Assembly: GCF_937875145.1 (NCBI RefSeq)
Contig: NZ_CALNCS010000107.1
Span: 1 to 52,859 of the forward strand
DNA: 52,859 bases
From: Alkalibaculum bacchi
GTDB taxonomy: Bacteria; Bacillota; Clostridia; Eubacteriales; Alkalibacteraceae
Direction of reading: 5' to 3'
The notes beneath the pieces were generated by a model. It saw nothing but the letters and a program-made list of their open reading frames with translations. It did no database searches and was not told where the DNA came from. The translations under genes were made by a program, and so were the position numbers. This document shows positions 7,282-14,947 of the stretch, piece after piece; the first letter of the stretch is position 1, and each line of letters starts with the position of its first letter.

Positions 7282-8064
7282 ATGAACACAAAAGAAATGA
7301 GCATATCTCAAATAAAATCGGAAATTACTAAAGTAAACATCGAAGATTATCCAGAGTACATACTTCTTCTCAAAAGAGATGAGAGGGCTGGTGTTCAGCA
7401 AATAGCTATATCTTTAGAAAAGAAATACCAGTCTTATATCAAAGAAAGTATCAGAATTGATCAAATGAAGCAATTTGAAGATAAGTTATATGCGCAAGGT
7501 TATGAGTACATTGCGGGTATTGATGAAGTTGGCAGGGGACCTTTAGCTGGACCTGTTGTAAGTTGTGCCGTCGTACTTCCCCAAGATTCACATCTATTAT
7601 ACATTAATGATTCTAAAAAATTATCCATTGCTAAAAGAGAAGCTCTTCATGAGCAAATAAAACGAGAAGCTATTTCTATAGGCGTTGGAATCGTCGATAA
7701 GGATATGATTGATGAAGTCAATATTTATGAAGCAACAAAACAGAGCATGAAAGACGCCATCGACAATTCTCAGTTGACTCCTCAAATCGTATTAATCGAT
7801 GCAATGCATATAGATGGACTTCATATACCTCAAAAGTCTATTATTAAAGGTGATGAAAAATGTTATTCCATTGCTGCAGCTAGTATTGTAGCAAAAGTGA
7901 CCCGAGATAAAATGATGGATACGTATGACGAGATGTATCCAGAGTATCACTTCAAATCCAACAAAGGCTACGGCACCCAAGAACATATAGACGCCATTCA
8001 CAAATACGGCACCTGCCCAATTCATAGAATGTCTTTTTTGAATAATATACTAAAAAATGTTTAG
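7282..8064 (+). CDS. rnhB: Ribonuclease HII
   Basis: 260 residues. Cleaves RNA in RNA-DNA hybrids and at single ribonucleotides in DNA. An N-terminal extension of about 70 residues, as in Bacillus RNase HII, precedes the catalytic GIDEVGRGPLAGPVV motif (Asp/Glu metal ligands); the domain continues through INDSKKLS, IDAMH, KGD and SIAAASIVAKVTRD. AAAGGAGC precedes the ATG. The 150-base upstream spacer contains the AGAAAGTGGAATGTGGAAA words of the spacer repeats. Confidence 0.97.
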   Translation: MNTKEMSISQIKSEITKVNIEDYPEYILLLKRDERAGVQQIAISLEKKYQSYIKESIRIDQMKQFEDKLYAQGYEYIAGIDEVGRGPLAGPVVSCAVVLPQDSHLLYINDSKKLSIAKREALHEQIKREAISIGVGIVDKDMIDEVNIYEATKQSMKDAIDNSQLTPQIVLIDAMHIDGLHIPQKSIIKGDEKCYSIAAASIVAKVTRDKMMDTYDEMYPEYHFKSNKGYGTQEHIDAIHKYGTCPIHRMSFLNNILKNV

Positions 8065-8163
8065 ATGAGATGATATTTGAGTAAGTAATAAATAATTTGA
8101 GCGGAAAGTAGAAAGCTGAAAGCGGAAATAGAACCGAAAAATCGACCCATAAGGAATGCATTA

Positions 8164-8230
8164 ATGCTAGAGACTAAAGACTAGCACTAAGTATCTACTT
8201 GAGCGCAAAGCGCTCTATGGGGGGGGATTT
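8164..8230. repeat. Heptamer run and hairpin before yraN
   Basis: Words ATGCTAG, AGACTAA, AGACTAG, CACTAAG, TATCTAC follow one another in 7-base steps, then a GAGCGC-AAA-GCGCTC hairpin abuts the GGGGGGG-rich ribosome site of yraN. Confidence 0.65.
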
Positions 8231-8231
8231 T

Positions 8232-8609
8232 ATGAGTAAAAAACAAAATGTAGTAAAAGGAAGATTTGGCGAAGAAGCAAGCGTAGAGTTTTTAAAGAGA
8301 AAGAGGTATAAAATTTTAGACATCAATTTTCGTTGCAAAATAGGGGAGGTTGATATTGTAGCAAGGGACAAATCTACTATCGTCTTCGTAGAGGTAAAAT
8401 CCCGCCAAAGCAATCAGTATGGCTACCCTAGTGAGGCTGTGAACTATCATAAGCAACGTAAAATCTCAAAAGTAGCTCTTTATTATCTCCAAAGCAAAAA
8501 ATTATTTGATTATGACTACAATATTCGCTTTGACGTAATCGAGATTTTAGATTATCTTGAAGATGTGAAGGTGAATCATATAATAAATGCATTTGAATTA
8601 ACAGTATAA
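8232..8609 (+). CDS. yraN: YraN/UPF0102 family predicted endonuclease
   Basis: 125 residues, the usual length of UPF0102. Restriction-endonuclease-like fold inferred from GRFGEEASVEFLKRKRYKILDINFRCKIGEVDIVARD and VFVEVKSRQ, the E..D..EVK metal-site pattern. Commonly found beside rnhB; cellular role unproven, perhaps recombination or repair. The ATG at 8232 is chosen for its purine-rich site and fit to the family; an upstream in-frame codon at 8199 would fall in the spacer hairpin. Confidence 0.92.
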   Translation: MSKKQNVVKGRFGEEASVEFLKRKRYKILDINFRCKIGEVDIVARDKSTIVFVEVKSRQSNQYGYPSEAVNYHKQRKISKVALYYLQSKKLFDYDYNIRFDVIEILDYLEDVKVNHIINAFELTV

Positions 8610-8638
8610 AGAAAGCCACCTAGTCCAGTATGTAGTTA

Positions 8639-8718
8639 AAGAAAGACCCTGTAAAATTCCAGCTTAAAACTATCATTAAAATTGGAATTAAAATTGGAAT
8701 TTTTATAAGGTCTTTCTC
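8639..8718 (+). terminator. Long hairpin downstream of yraN
   Basis: AAAGAAAGACC pairs with GGTCTTTCTC over a 70-base span, and inside it AAAATTCCA pairs with TTGGAATTTT. The structure probably ends the ylxM-to-yraN region of plus-strand transcription. Confidence 0.55.
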
Positions 8719-8744
8719 TTGTGCTATCCATTGGATAGCACAAG
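8718..8744. repeat. 27-base perfect palindrome
   Basis: CTTGTGCTATCCA, one central T, then its exact reverse complement TGGATAGCACAAG. It lies between the converging yraN and methyltransferase-like genes. It has no T tract on either side, so a simple terminator is doubtful. Confidence 0.7.
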
Positions 8745-8823
8745 AACTGATACTGATTGCTGGTATCTATCTTTCAAGCTGAAGACTAAAGCACCAGAGG
8801 CACTTTTATGTTTCTACTGTGCT

Positions 8824-9807
8824 TTATTTAAATACTACTTTACTCATTTTATCGATTTCTGCACTAACAGCATCATAAAGGCCTGGGTATATACTATCTG
8901 GTCCGCCCATAATCATAGATGGGATATAGTATAATGTACCAGAGGATGTACAAGCTCTTTTTACATGTTCTACTACTTCTTCTACAGTCCAATCCGCTTT
9001 GTCTAATTGGCCATTATCTAAATCACCCATAAAGCTGATTTTTCCGCCGTATTTTTTTACGAGCTCCGGAACATTATTTGTAGTCATGCAACCTTGCCAG
9101 ATATCAATACCCATATCAATCATAGAAGGCACTAATGTGGCAGCATAACAATCTGCATGATGGACTACTACTTCAACGCCATTTTCTTTCCAATAACCGT
9201 AGATTTTCTTATAAGCAGGGGCTATGAACTCTGAAAACATTTCAGGTGATAAGAATGTGGATTTTTGAGTACCCCAGTCGTCATGGTGGAATAGTGCATC
9301 TGGTTTAATACGTTTGATCGTTTCCTTTGCGTAAGCCAGTTCATATTCAGTAATGAAGTCAATTAATTCTTTCATAGCTTCAGGTTCTTCATAGAAGGAC
9401 ATCAATGCATTTTCCATACCCATTAGATAGTGTAATCTTTCAAAAACACCACCGAAATATGTCGCAGTAACAAATTTTTCATTGCGATTAACACTATTGG
9501 CGTGTCCAATGGCGGCTGTCCAAGCTTCGTTTGGATAGTCAACGGAAGGCATTTTAATGATTTCTTTCCATTGTGTTACATCTTCTAAGACGGTATAACC
9601 ATCTCCGTGTACAGGAAATTGACCAGGTTGCCCTTCATACCATTTCTTGGTGACACCCCATACGTCTTTTCCTTCTTCGCCAGGTGCAATAGGAGCTCCC
9701 GCTAGAGGAATTTCTACAATAAGTTCCATAAATTCGTATTGATTGACGAAGCGGTCTGGATTTCCACCTTTAATCGTTTCCAATAAATTTTGTCTTGCTG
9801 TTAACAT
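8824..9807 (-). CDS. Uroporphyrinogen decarboxylase-fold protein, probable corrinoid methyltransferase
   Basis: 327 residues of UroD fold. The sequence resembles the MtaA/CmuA/demethylase branch more than haem HemE: it lacks the HemE N-terminal PvWxMRQAG signature, and has HHDDWGTQKSTFLSPEMF and the zinc-ligand type motif VVHHADCYA, then MGDLDNG near the C-terminus. Such proteins move methyl groups between methoxylated or methylamine-like substrates and a corrinoid protein. No corrinoid protein or reactivation ATPase lies next to it, so the substrate is unknown. AGGAGGAGATC precedes the ATG. It stands alone on the minus strand. Confidence 0.75.
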   Translation of the reverse strand: MLTARQNLLETIKGGNPDRFVNQYEFMELIVEIPLAGAPIAPGEEGKDVWGVTKKWYEGQPGQFPVHGDGYTVLEDVTQWKEIIKMPSVDYPNEAWTAAIGHANSVNRNEKFVTATYFGGVFERLHYLMGMENALMSFYEEPEAMKELIDFITEYELAYAKETIKRIKPDALFHHDDWGTQKSTFLSPEMFSEFIAPAYKKIYGYWKENGVEVVVHHADCYAATLVPSMIDMGIDIWQGCMTTNNVPELVKKYGGKISFMGDLDNGQLDKADWTVEEVVEHVKRACTSSGTLYYIPSMIMGGPDSIYPGLYDAVSAEIDKMSKVVFK

Positions 9808-10104
9808 ATGATCTCCTCCTTAATATATAATTGTATGATATAGAGCTGTAATCTACAGCTGTAGTACGCAGTGATATACTAAATAATGTATTTATAATAT
9901 CAATACATTAGTGAATATAGTAAATAATTTGTAAAATAAAATTTAAGTATAATTATATTTTAACATCAATTTATTATATTGGTCAAGCATAATTATATAT
10001 AAATTTTATGATATTTATTAAAAATAAAATAATAATAAAAATATAGGATTTATATAAGTGAGATAAAGGAAATGTACAATGAATTTAGTCAAGTGATATA
10101 GATG
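9808..10104. other. Very AT-rich gene-free region upstream of the methyltransferase-like gene
   Basis: No open frame of note. It holds a 9-base inverted repeat TAATGTATT/AATACATTA (9884-9892 and 9902-9910) and the palindrome CTACAGCTGTAG near 9852, both upstream of the minus-strand gene and therefore candidate operators. A minus-strand TTGACC occurs near 9986 without a convincing -10 partner. Confidence 0.35.
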
Positions 10105-10144
10105 CTAAAAACCCTTCACTTTAAAATATCAGCGAAAGGCTTTT
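10105..10144 (-). terminator. Terminator of the minus-strand ATPase gene
   Basis: On the minus strand, AAAAGCCTTTCGCT can pair imperfectly with AGTGAAGGGTTTTT, ending in a T run, 16 bases after the ATPase stop codon. Confidence 0.5.
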
Positions 10145-10159
10145 AAAAAGGAGGGACTA

Positions 10160-11239
10160 TTAAGCGTATTGTAAGATTCGTTTTAAAATTTCTTTTCGTT
10201 TTTCATTTACTGCATTAAAATCCATTGCTGGAATATAGAAAGACTCTAATTTATCGTGGGCAAGTTTAGCCTCATTAACATACTCTATTGATTTTGCTAT
10301 GAGCTCATCAATCATTTTTTTATCGTATTCTATTTCTTTTTTATACTTCTGAAGGATTTTAGAATCTACCAATGCATCCAAGTCAATTACGCAACTAGAT
10401 TGATCAATAAATTTTACTTTTGTAGTTAAAGCAATATTTAATTCAGGTATAATCAAATCTTCGATAATATTTGGAGCTAGAGGGGTATGGTAGGCTTCTA
10501 CATCATATCCTAGTAAAGTGGCTTTTTGTCCTAAACTTTCTAGTAGTGTATCCCAGCCTGTTCCCCAATTTCCTTTTATATAAGTGATATCATCAATACC
10601 GTCAAAAACAGTCTCTTGATAATCGATAAATCCTTTGGGAGTGATAGAACTACCGAATAAATGTCTTGTAAAACCAATTTTGTTCTTTTTATCTACATGT
10701 TCAAAAATATTCTTTTGCATACTGTCATATAACTGGTGAAAACGATAAGTATCCATACCATTTTCATAAATGTCTCTTATATCTTGAATAAATGGTACAA
10801 TTGCGTTCAAGTACTTGTATGCTCTTCGAAAACATTTGTTTGTTTCTTGATTCATGGCCATAGATTCTGTCTTATGCTTTACTAAATGATATTCATCTAA
10901 ATAATCTCCTAAATTGACAATTTCATCTACAGCACCTGGATTATTGGGGTCAATCATATGTGGAGCTGTACCATCTACAATGCCAATATCTAGCTCTTTA
11001 ATCACTAAAGCGTCTAAAGAATCATTAGAAGAAGAACAGTAGTGTTCTTCTATAGTAAAACCTTTTTGAAGCATTTCATTTCCAATTTTTTTCATAAAAG
11101 ATGATTTTCCAACTCCTGGCCCACCTTTGAGTATAAAAAAACGATTCGCATCTGGTCTTATTATGTAATCAAAATAAGAAAAAAAACCTTGTGTAGTATT
11201 TCCACCTGGAAATAATTTTTTGCATTTATTGTTTTTCAT
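10160..11239 (-). CDS. Two-domain P-loop ATPase (PRK06851-like), second site degenerate
   Basis: About 359 residues when started at the ATG with AGGAGG seven bases upstream (base 11239). Begins with a family-typical LFPGGNTTQGFFSYFDYI and a canonical Walker A, GGPGVGKSS, at residues 39-47. The fold then repeats: RHLFGSSITPKGFIDY leads to a second nucleotide-site position, IKGNWGTGWDTLL (about 221-233), in which the essential Lys and Ser/Thr are replaced by Trp and Asp. The protein is therefore likely to hydrolyse ATP at one site only. The family is known from spore-formers; its function is not established. No obvious operon partner. Confidence 0.75.
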   Translation of the reverse strand: MKNNKCKKLFPGGNTTQGFFSYFDYIIRPDANRFFILKGGPGVGKSSFMKKIGNEMLQKGFTIEEHYCSSSNDSLDALVIKELDIGIVDGTAPHMIDPNNPGAVDEIVNLGDYLDEYHLVKHKTESMAMNQETNKCFRRAYKYLNAIVPFIQDIRDIYENGMDTYRFHQLYDSMQKNIFEHVDKKNKIGFTRHLFGSSITPKGFIDYQETVFDGIDDITYIKGNWGTGWDTLLESLGQKATLLGYDVEAYHTPLAPNIIEDLIIPELNIALTTKVKFIDQSSCVIDLDALVDSKILQKYKKEIEYDKKMIDELIAKSIEYVNEAKLAHDKLESFYIPAMDFNAVNEKRKEILKRILQYA

Positions 11240-11495
11240 AGTAAACCTCCTATTTTCAATAAACATCATCTTACTAATCATAATATTAGTATTTCCCAAA
11301 ATGTGTGTTTCAACTTATGAAATTATAAGTAGAAAACTTTTATTTAATAAAAAAATTCTACTTTTTAGTGAAAATCTATTTTGACGTAGCTACTCACAAG
11401 ATGCAAACATGGAAAGTCGGTTAGTTGTTGGCTAAAAAGATCTAAAAATATAGGCTAACACTACATTTCTACAATTATTAGTGACTTAAAAGGTT

Positions 11496-11525
11496 TTACT
11501 TAGAATATAGAACTTACAACTAATG
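11496..11525. repeat. Heptamer run CTTAGAA family
   Basis: CTTAGAA, TATAGAA, CTTACAA, CTAATGC in 7-base steps, preceded by AAAAGGTTTTA. Same word family as 5424-5458, 6195-6229 and 30381-30408. The remainder of 11240-11536 holds nothing else recognisable. Confidence 0.65.
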
Positions 11526-11536
11526 CGCATACTGTT

Positions 11537-11566
11537 TTGGTAAATTCAAATACTATTTAGTATAAT
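11537..11566 (+). promoter_or_regulatory. Promoter for the small basic protein and HD gene
   Basis: TTGGTA (11537-11542), 18-base spacer, perfect TATAAT (11561-11566), followed closely by AGGAGG and the small gene's ATG. Confidence 0.65.
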
Positions 11567-11587
11567 CAAAATAGGAGGTATAAAATT

Positions 11588-11740
11588 ATGGCAGAACATA
11601 ATAAGAAAAAAGGGAACAAAAAACATAATAAGAAAGATGGTAAATTTCGTTCAAAAAATGTTAAGCATGATCCTCAGGCAGAAAGTGCTCGCGCAGTATT
11701 TGGTATGAAAGATGACAACCCACAATTAAAACAGAGATGA
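11588..11740 (+). CDS. Small, very basic conserved-looking protein
   Basis: A 50-residue frame starting MAEHNKKKGNKKHNKKDGKF, with SKNVKHDPQAESARAVFGMKDD in its second half. About a third of the residues are lysine or arginine and the first 25 are almost all charged or polar. It has a promoter, an AGGAGG site at good spacing, and its stop overlaps the next start (ATGA), so it is very probably translated with the HD gene. It recalls small uncharacterised clostridial proteins (perhaps the CPC_1213 family); I do not know a function. Nucleic acid binding is only a guess from charge. Confidence 0.75.
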   Translation: MAEHNKKKGNKKHNKKDGKFRSKNVKHDPQAESARAVFGMKDDNPQLKQR

Positions 11741-12345
11741 CAGATTCAATGGATTTTTTCGAAAAAATAGAAGAGCATTTATTAAATGATTCTAAACCGT
11801 CTGAGTATCTCAATTCCATTAAAGATAATCCAGAATTTAAAAAGCATCCTTATGATTATCTCAATAAATTAATTCAAACCGAGCAATCACCTAAATACCA
11901 TCCAGAAGGAAGTGTTTGGAATCATACCATGTTAGTGGTGGATGGAGCAGCTAAAGTAAAAAACAAAAGCAAAAATAAAAGAGCTTTCATGTGGGCAGCC
12001 CTCCTTCATGATATAGGAAAGCCAAGTACTACTCGAAAGAGAAAAGGTAAAATTACTTCTTATGATCACGATAAAGTAGGGGCAGAGTTAGCTGAGAAAT
12101 TTTTATTAGAAGTAGGGCAAGATGAGGAGTTCATCAAAGACGTAACGGCTTTGGTTCGCTACCATATGCAGATACTCTTCGTACTAAACAATTTACCCTT
12201 TGCGGCTATTTCGTCTATGAAAGACCATGTAGACATAAATGAAATAGCTCTTTTAGGCTACTGTGATCGAATGGGTAGACTTAATGCGGATTCGTCAAAG
12301 GAAGAAAAGAATATTAAGGAGTTTATTAGAAAAGTGACGATGTAA
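11737..12345 (+). CDS. HD-domain metal-dependent phosphohydrolase
   Basis: 202 residues. HD-fold ligands are visible: VWNHTMLVVDGA, the diagnostic LLHDIGKPSTT, a further Asp-His in YDHDKVGAELAEKF, and VRYHMQILF. This matches the HD domain found at the C-terminus of some tRNA nucleotidyltransferases and in stand-alone nucleotide phosphohydrolases. No second domain. Translationally coupled to the 50-residue basic protein just upstream. Substrate unknown. Confidence 0.85.
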   Translation: MTDSMDFFEKIEEHLLNDSKPSEYLNSIKDNPEFKKHPYDYLNKLIQTEQSPKYHPEGSVWNHTMLVVDGAAKVKNKSKNKRAFMWAALLHDIGKPSTTRKRKGKITSYDHDKVGAELAEKFLLEVGQDEEFIKDVTALVRYHMQILFVLNNLPFAAISSMKDHVDINEIALLGYCDRMGRLNADSSKEEKNIKEFIRKVTM

Positions 12346-12580
12346 AAGTCGTTGCTTTTTTGCTGAAAGCGGAAAAGGGTGGGATGGTTTTTCAGTCGTA
12401 CGAAGGTTGTTGATTTCTAATTTGATTTAGTAGCTACAAGTTTAACTGTCTCTTAAAAGGATTATATCTATTTGAAAAGTAAAAACCATATTCGCTATGG
12501 GCGAATTTAATTTCAGCTTTCCACCTTCTGCTTTTAGCTTACTATATTCTATTAACAATTAAAATTAGAGCGAATGCCTT
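12346..12580. repeat. Degenerate spacer repeats
   Basis: Contains GCTGAAAGCGGAAAAGG and, inverted, TTTCCACCTTCTGCTTTTAGC words of the 7-base family, plus GGATGGTTTTTCAGTCG. No gene is seen. Confidence 0.5.
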
Positions 12581-12583
12581 CTA

Positions 12584-12612
12584 TTCACAGTAATCTTCTC
12601 ATGGAATATACT
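12584..12612 (+). promoter_or_regulatory. Promoter for the SOD-like gene
   Basis: TTCACA (12584-12589), 17-base spacer, TATACT (12607-12612), 33 bases before the ATG. Confidence 0.6.
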
Positions 12613-12645
12613 AATACAGTAAAGATCTGTTAGGAGGTATTCTTT

Positions 12646-13278
12646 ATGAGTATAGAATCCGTTATAAAACCGAAAATAATATACGAGGCAAAGGCTCTGC
12701 CTTATGAATATGATGAATTAGAACCAATTATAACAAAAAGCATGCTAAAAAAGTTTTATTCTGATTATGAAAAATGTGTAAAATATTTAAATGATTCTCA
12801 ATATACTCTTGCCCAAACGAAAGAAAATTTACAAAACTACCAATTCTTTGATTATTGGGAAGAGGAGATTACAAAAGGAGAATTTCTCCTTTCCTTATAT
12901 GAAGTTTACTGGTCAATCATGTCTCCATTAGGTTTAGGGGGATATCCGGGAACAAAAACAATCAAACTAATAAAAAAATCATTAGCACATTTTAACCAGT
13001 TCAAGGAGCACTTGATCAATGCAGCAGATACTCTTTCTGGATCAGGTTGGAGTGTACTTATGTATTTGCCACAAGTAGGGCAATTAAAGGTTTTTCAAGT
13101 AGAAGAGGGAAAATGTTTAGACAACTCCATTATTCCCATTCTATCGTGTTATGTACAGGATGAGGCTGAGTACCCTAATTTATTATATGGAAGACGAGAA
13201 TATTTAGAAAACTGGTGGAATCTTATTAATTGGTTTGAAGTAGAGAAAAAGATCATTGAATCAATAAAGAAACCTTAA
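12646..13278 (+). CDS. Superoxide dismutase homologue lacking all metal ligands
   Basis: 210 residues that align from end to end with Fe/Mn SODs, including the intact paralogue at 27611: KALPYEYDELEPIITKSML, LYEVYWSIMSPLGLGG, GSGWSVLMYLPQ and the C-terminal YLENWWNLINWFEVEKK. The four metal ligands of the paralogue (His35, His83, Asp168, His172) align with Lys36, Tyr85, Tyr169 and Glu173. It cannot bind the metal in the known way and should not be a dismutase. The frame is intact, with its own promoter and an AGGAGG site, so it looks maintained. A structural, sensory or spore role is possible but unproven. Confidence 0.85.
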   Translation: MSIESVIKPKIIYEAKALPYEYDELEPIITKSMLKKFYSDYEKCVKYLNDSQYTLAQTKENLQNYQFFDYWEEEITKGEFLLSLYEVYWSIMSPLGLGGYPGTKTIKLIKKSLAHFNQFKEHLINAADTLSGSGWSVLMYLPQVGQLKVFQVEEGKCLDNSIIPILSCYVQDEAEYPNLLYGRREYLENWWNLINWFEVEKKIIESIKKP

Positions 13279-13371
13279 AAAGTATTTATAATTTCTTAAG
13301 TAAAATTGCGGATAAGTAAGATAATATTTTTTGTGATTTGTCATAGAGTATTATATAATAAAGTGAAACTT

Positions 13372-13405
13372 TATTCCGTAAGGTTTTTGTATACCTTACG
13401 GAATA
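13372..13405 (+). promoter_or_regulatory. Perfect 13-base stem-loop in the uppP leader
   Basis: TATTCCGTAAGGT and ACCTTACGGAATA are exact complements around an 8-base loop, ending 38 bases before the uppP ATG. A TATATAATAAAGTG stretch upstream could be a -10 region, placing the hairpin near the 5' end of the mRNA. No T tract follows. It may be an operator or an mRNA stability or control element. Confidence 0.5.
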
Positions 13406-13442
13406 GTAATGAAAGGATTATATAATATAAAGGAGACAGATT

Positions 13443-14273
13443 ATGGAATTTATTGAAATCCTAAAAGCCATTATTTTAGGTGTGATTGAAGGCATAACAG
13501 AGTGGCTTCCCATTAGTAGCACAGGTCATATGATACTTGCAGATGAATTTATTCAATTAAATATGTCAGCAGAGTTTAAAGAGATGTTTTTTGTAGTTGT
13601 TCAATTAGGAGCTATTCTAGCTGTAGTGTTATTGTATTTTAATAAACTAAATCCCTTCTCTTCAAAGAAAACAGCAAGAGAAAAAAATGAAACGTGGACA
13701 TTATGGTTTAAAGTTGTAGTAGCTTGTTTACCGGCAGCTGTTATTGGTTTGTTGTTTGATGATCTAATCGATGAATTGTTTTATAATTACCAAACAGTGT
13801 CTATTACATTGATCGTTTACGGTATATGGTTTATATTAATCGAAAACAAAAATAAGAAAAACTACTACAAACCTGCAATCAACGATTTTTCACAACTTAC
13901 ATACGCTACAGCTTTTAAAATTGGACTGTTTCAATTGTTATCTTTGATTCCAGGAACCTCTAGATCAGGAGCTACGATCATAGGTGGAATGTTAGTAGGA
14001 ACATCAAGATTTGTAGCTACAGAATTTACCTTTTTCTTGGCCATTCCAGTGATGTTTGGAGCAAGTCTTTTAAAGCTACGTAAGTTCGGATTGGTATTTA
14101 CAAGCGCAGAGCTAATCATCTTACTGACGGGAACCTTCATATCTTTTCTAGTTTCCATTATAGCGATTAAATTCTTAATAGGCTATATTAAGAGAAATGA
14201 CTTTAAAGCTTTTGGGTATTATCGAATTGTATTGGGGATTGTGGTTATATTGTATTTTAGTTTGTTGGCGTAA
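13443..14273 (+). CDS. uppP: Undecaprenyl-diphosphatase UppP (BacA)
   Basis: 276-residue integral membrane enzyme that dephosphorylates undecaprenyl pyrophosphate so the lipid carrier for cell-wall synthesis can be reused; also gives bacitracin tolerance. Signature 1 is GVIEGITEWLPISSTGHMI (about residues 13-31); signature 2 is PGTSRSGATIIGGML. Several hydrophobic helices follow. AAAGGAGACA precedes the ATG. Confidence 0.97.
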   Translation: MEFIEILKAIILGVIEGITEWLPISSTGHMILADEFIQLNMSAEFKEMFFVVVQLGAILAVVLLYFNKLNPFSSKKTAREKNETWTLWFKVVVACLPAAVIGLLFDDLIDELFYNYQTVSITLIVYGIWFILIENKNKKNYYKPAINDFSQLTYATAFKIGLFQLLSLIPGTSRSGATIIGGMLVGTSRFVATEFTFFLAIPVMFGASLLKLRKFGLVFTSAELIILLTGTFISFLVSIIAIKFLIGYIKRNDFKAFGYYRIVLGIVVILYFSLLA

Positions 14274-14278
14274 TTGGG

Positions 14279-14345
14279 TTGGTTCGTTGGGCGGTTGGTC
14301 GGTTGGACGGGAAAAACCTCAAAAGCTGAATGCTGATAGCGGAAA
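14279..14345. repeat. Tandem 8-base words, then 7-base words, after uppP
   Basis: Four octamers run in register at 14279-14310: TTGGTTCG, TTGGGCGG, TTGGTCGG, TTGGACGG. They lead into GAAAAACCTC and the GCTGAATGCTGATAGCGG words. The same order of modules occurs at 37177-37250 and, shortened, at 5223 and 33220. Confidence 0.75.
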
Positions 14346-14382
14346 GGAAAACCGTCTCCCCTTTAGGCGACGATGGTTTTCC
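14346..14382. terminator. Hairpin between convergent uppP and zinc-ribbon genes
   Basis: GGAAAACC pairs with GGTTTTCC, with an inner GTC/GAC step, around CCCCTTTAGG. It may stop transcription from both sides. On the plus strand it is followed by TTACCACC TTACCACC, another 8-base word. Confidence 0.45.
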
Positions 14383-14397
14383 TTACCACCTTACCAC

Positions 14398-14778
14398 CTA
14401 CCTAGCCTTATTCCCACACCGTGGACAGTAATCAAAGGAAGCGTCAATCATATTTCCACAATGAGGGCAACTATTTCTAGTTTGTCCTCTATTATTATCC
14501 TCGTAGTGTAATTCATCTGAGTCTACAAAACCATCTGTTCCATCTTCTAGCCTTTTTCCCTTCTCTTTTGATATAGAAAAGACGCTATGGCAACATCTGC
14601 TGACTAAAAAATATTTTACTCCCCAACGAAACAAGGGGATAAAAAAGAAATGAAAGTAATTGTATTGTTTTATAAACTTATACATTCCTAGTCTCCCACA
14701 ATATTTGCAGGTAATATTGTGTATATCTTTAATTTCTTTTGCCTTTGTATCTACTCCCATAATTCCTATAAAAAACAT
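14398..14778 (-). CDS. Zinc-ribbon protein
   Basis: 126 residues. N-terminal half matches small proteins that begin FFIGIMGVDTKAKEI, with CKYCG, the aromatic YNYFHFFFIPLFRWGVKYF and a second Cys pair (RCCH). A charged linker is followed by a classical C-terminal zinc ribbon, CPHCGNMIDASFDYCPRCG. Two zinc sites are expected. The FHFFFIPLF segment could touch the membrane. Function unknown. Its start is only a few bases from the divergent promoter of the CdaR-type regulator. Confidence 0.8.
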   Translation of the reverse strand: MFFIGIMGVDTKAKEIKDIHNITCKYCGRLGMYKFIKQYNYFHFFFIPLFRWGVKYFLVSRCCHSVFSISKEKGKRLEDGTDGFVDSDELHYEDNNRGQTRNSCPHCGNMIDASFDYCPRCGNKAR

Positions 14779-14780
14779 AC

Positions 14781-14809
14781 TTGACCCTTCTTTACTTAAA
14801 ATGTATACC
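14781..14809 (+). promoter_or_regulatory. Promoter for the CdaR-type regulator
   Basis: TTGACC (14781-14786), 17-base spacer, TATACC (14804-14809). It leaves a leader of about 130 bases before the TTG start at 14948. Confidence 0.6.
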
Positions 14810-14947
14810 TTTATTATACCTTATGTGGAAATTCCTGCAATAAAGAGAAACTCAATTCTAAAATCTATAAACGAATTTCAAGCATCTAGCATCCTACTTT
14901 TCAAAAGTGATATAGTGATACTAAGAGTAAGTAAAGGAGGAAGGGTC

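Noticed and set aside
8824..9807. Haem-synthesis uroporphyrinogen decarboxylase HemE
   Set aside because: The HemE N-terminal signature is missing and the HHADCYA region fits the methyltransferase branch; no haem genes are adjacent.
12646..13278. Functional superoxide dismutase
   Set aside because: All four metal ligands are substituted, despite clear overall similarity.
14660..14947. N-terminal extension of the CdaR-type gene
   Set aside because: It overlaps the zinc-ribbon gene and the divergent promoter in antisense; the TTG at 14948 has a far better ribosome site and gives the family N-terminus.
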